This document shows positions 63,929 to 64,000 of a stretch of DNA of 64,000 nt, piece by piece. The DNA comes from Penium margaritaceum (Eukaryota > Streptophyta > Zygnematophyceae > Desmidiales > Peniaceae), in NCBI GenBank assembly GCA_023375785.1, contig SZWC01008539.1, positions 35,123 through 99,122 on the forward strand, written 5' to 3'. The stretch's first letter is position 1. Each line of letters opens with the position of its first letter. The notes under the pieces are model-generated. The model worked only from the letters and a program-made list of their open reading frames with translations. It ran no database searches and had not been told where the DNA came from. The translations under genes were made by a program, and so were the position numbers.

Positions 63929-64000
63929 TGTTGACATAATAAGCCCCTTGTTCATACCTGACAATTGGACAAGCACACAACGGACAAGGTATACACTGCT
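63929..64000 (+). repeat. Copia-B LTR start, cut by window end
   Basis: TGTTGACATAATAAGCCCC followed by the usual U3 start. It lies inside the integrase of copy L. Whether it is a solo LTR or a new copy cannot be told here. Confidence 0.88.

Overview
The window reads as a pure graveyard of retrotransposons from a large, repeat-rich eukaryotic nuclear genome. Nearly every base can be assigned to LTR retrotransposon copies or to two small DNA transposons; no intact host gene, tRNA, rRNA or CRISPR array could be supported. The primer-binding sites match initiator tRNA-Met, and the mix of several Ty1/copia families with a very large Ty3/gypsy element fits a green-lineage genome (streptophyte alga, bryophyte or other plant). 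I lean weakly towards a charophyte such as Chara, but nothing in the sequence proves it. All retroelements here are fossils with many breaks each.

Five retroelement families are used as working names. Copia-A has an LTR of about 735 bp (TGTTGG...CCAACA) and a primer site matching the 3' end of initiator tRNA-Met. Copia-B has an LTR of about 769 bp (TGTTGACCTG...CAGGTTGACA) and a primer site matching the anticodon arm of initiator tRNA-Met, the half-tRNA type known from Drosophila copia and yeast Ty5. Copia-E has a 971 bp LTR and the same half-tRNA site. Copia-H is a 5'-less copia with its own 3' LTR. Gypsy-D is a Ty3/gypsy element of roughly 14 kb once later insertions are subtracted.

Layout: 1-6613 is a pile-up of Copia-A and Copia-B pieces. 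6614-12954 is one end-to-end Copia-A (A1) sitting inside the RT region of a Copia-B copy that resumes at 12955 and ends in its LTR at 15038. 15039-19975 holds Copia-B pieces in both orientations. 19976-41016 is Gypsy-D, carrying a hAT-like element (21376-21847) and an end-to-end Copia-E (25770-32109, target repeat GATTC). 41017-47243 is a Copia-B copy followed by a second primer site and leader, with an assembly gap at 45917-46009 flanked by identical sequence. 47244-51675 is a rearranged Copia-A whose 5' LTR holds a second small DNA transposon. 51676-53555 is Copia-H. 53556-60208 is minus-strand Copia-A and Copia-B. 60209-64000 is Copia-B with a solo Copia-A LTR inside its LTR (target repeat AAAGA).

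The nesting gives a relative order. The Gypsy-D LTRs look about 20 percent or more diverged by eye, the Copia-E LTRs about 12 percent and the A1 LTRs about 9 percent, which agrees with E lying inside D. The most unusual points are the extra cargo of Gypsy-D (a second retropepsin-like motif, a coiled-coil-rich stretch between RNase H and integrase, and repeated Cys-rich modules after the integrase), the two primer types side by side, the two DNA transposons with 8-bp target repeats, and several fold-back junctions, one of which is a 26-bp perfect palindrome.
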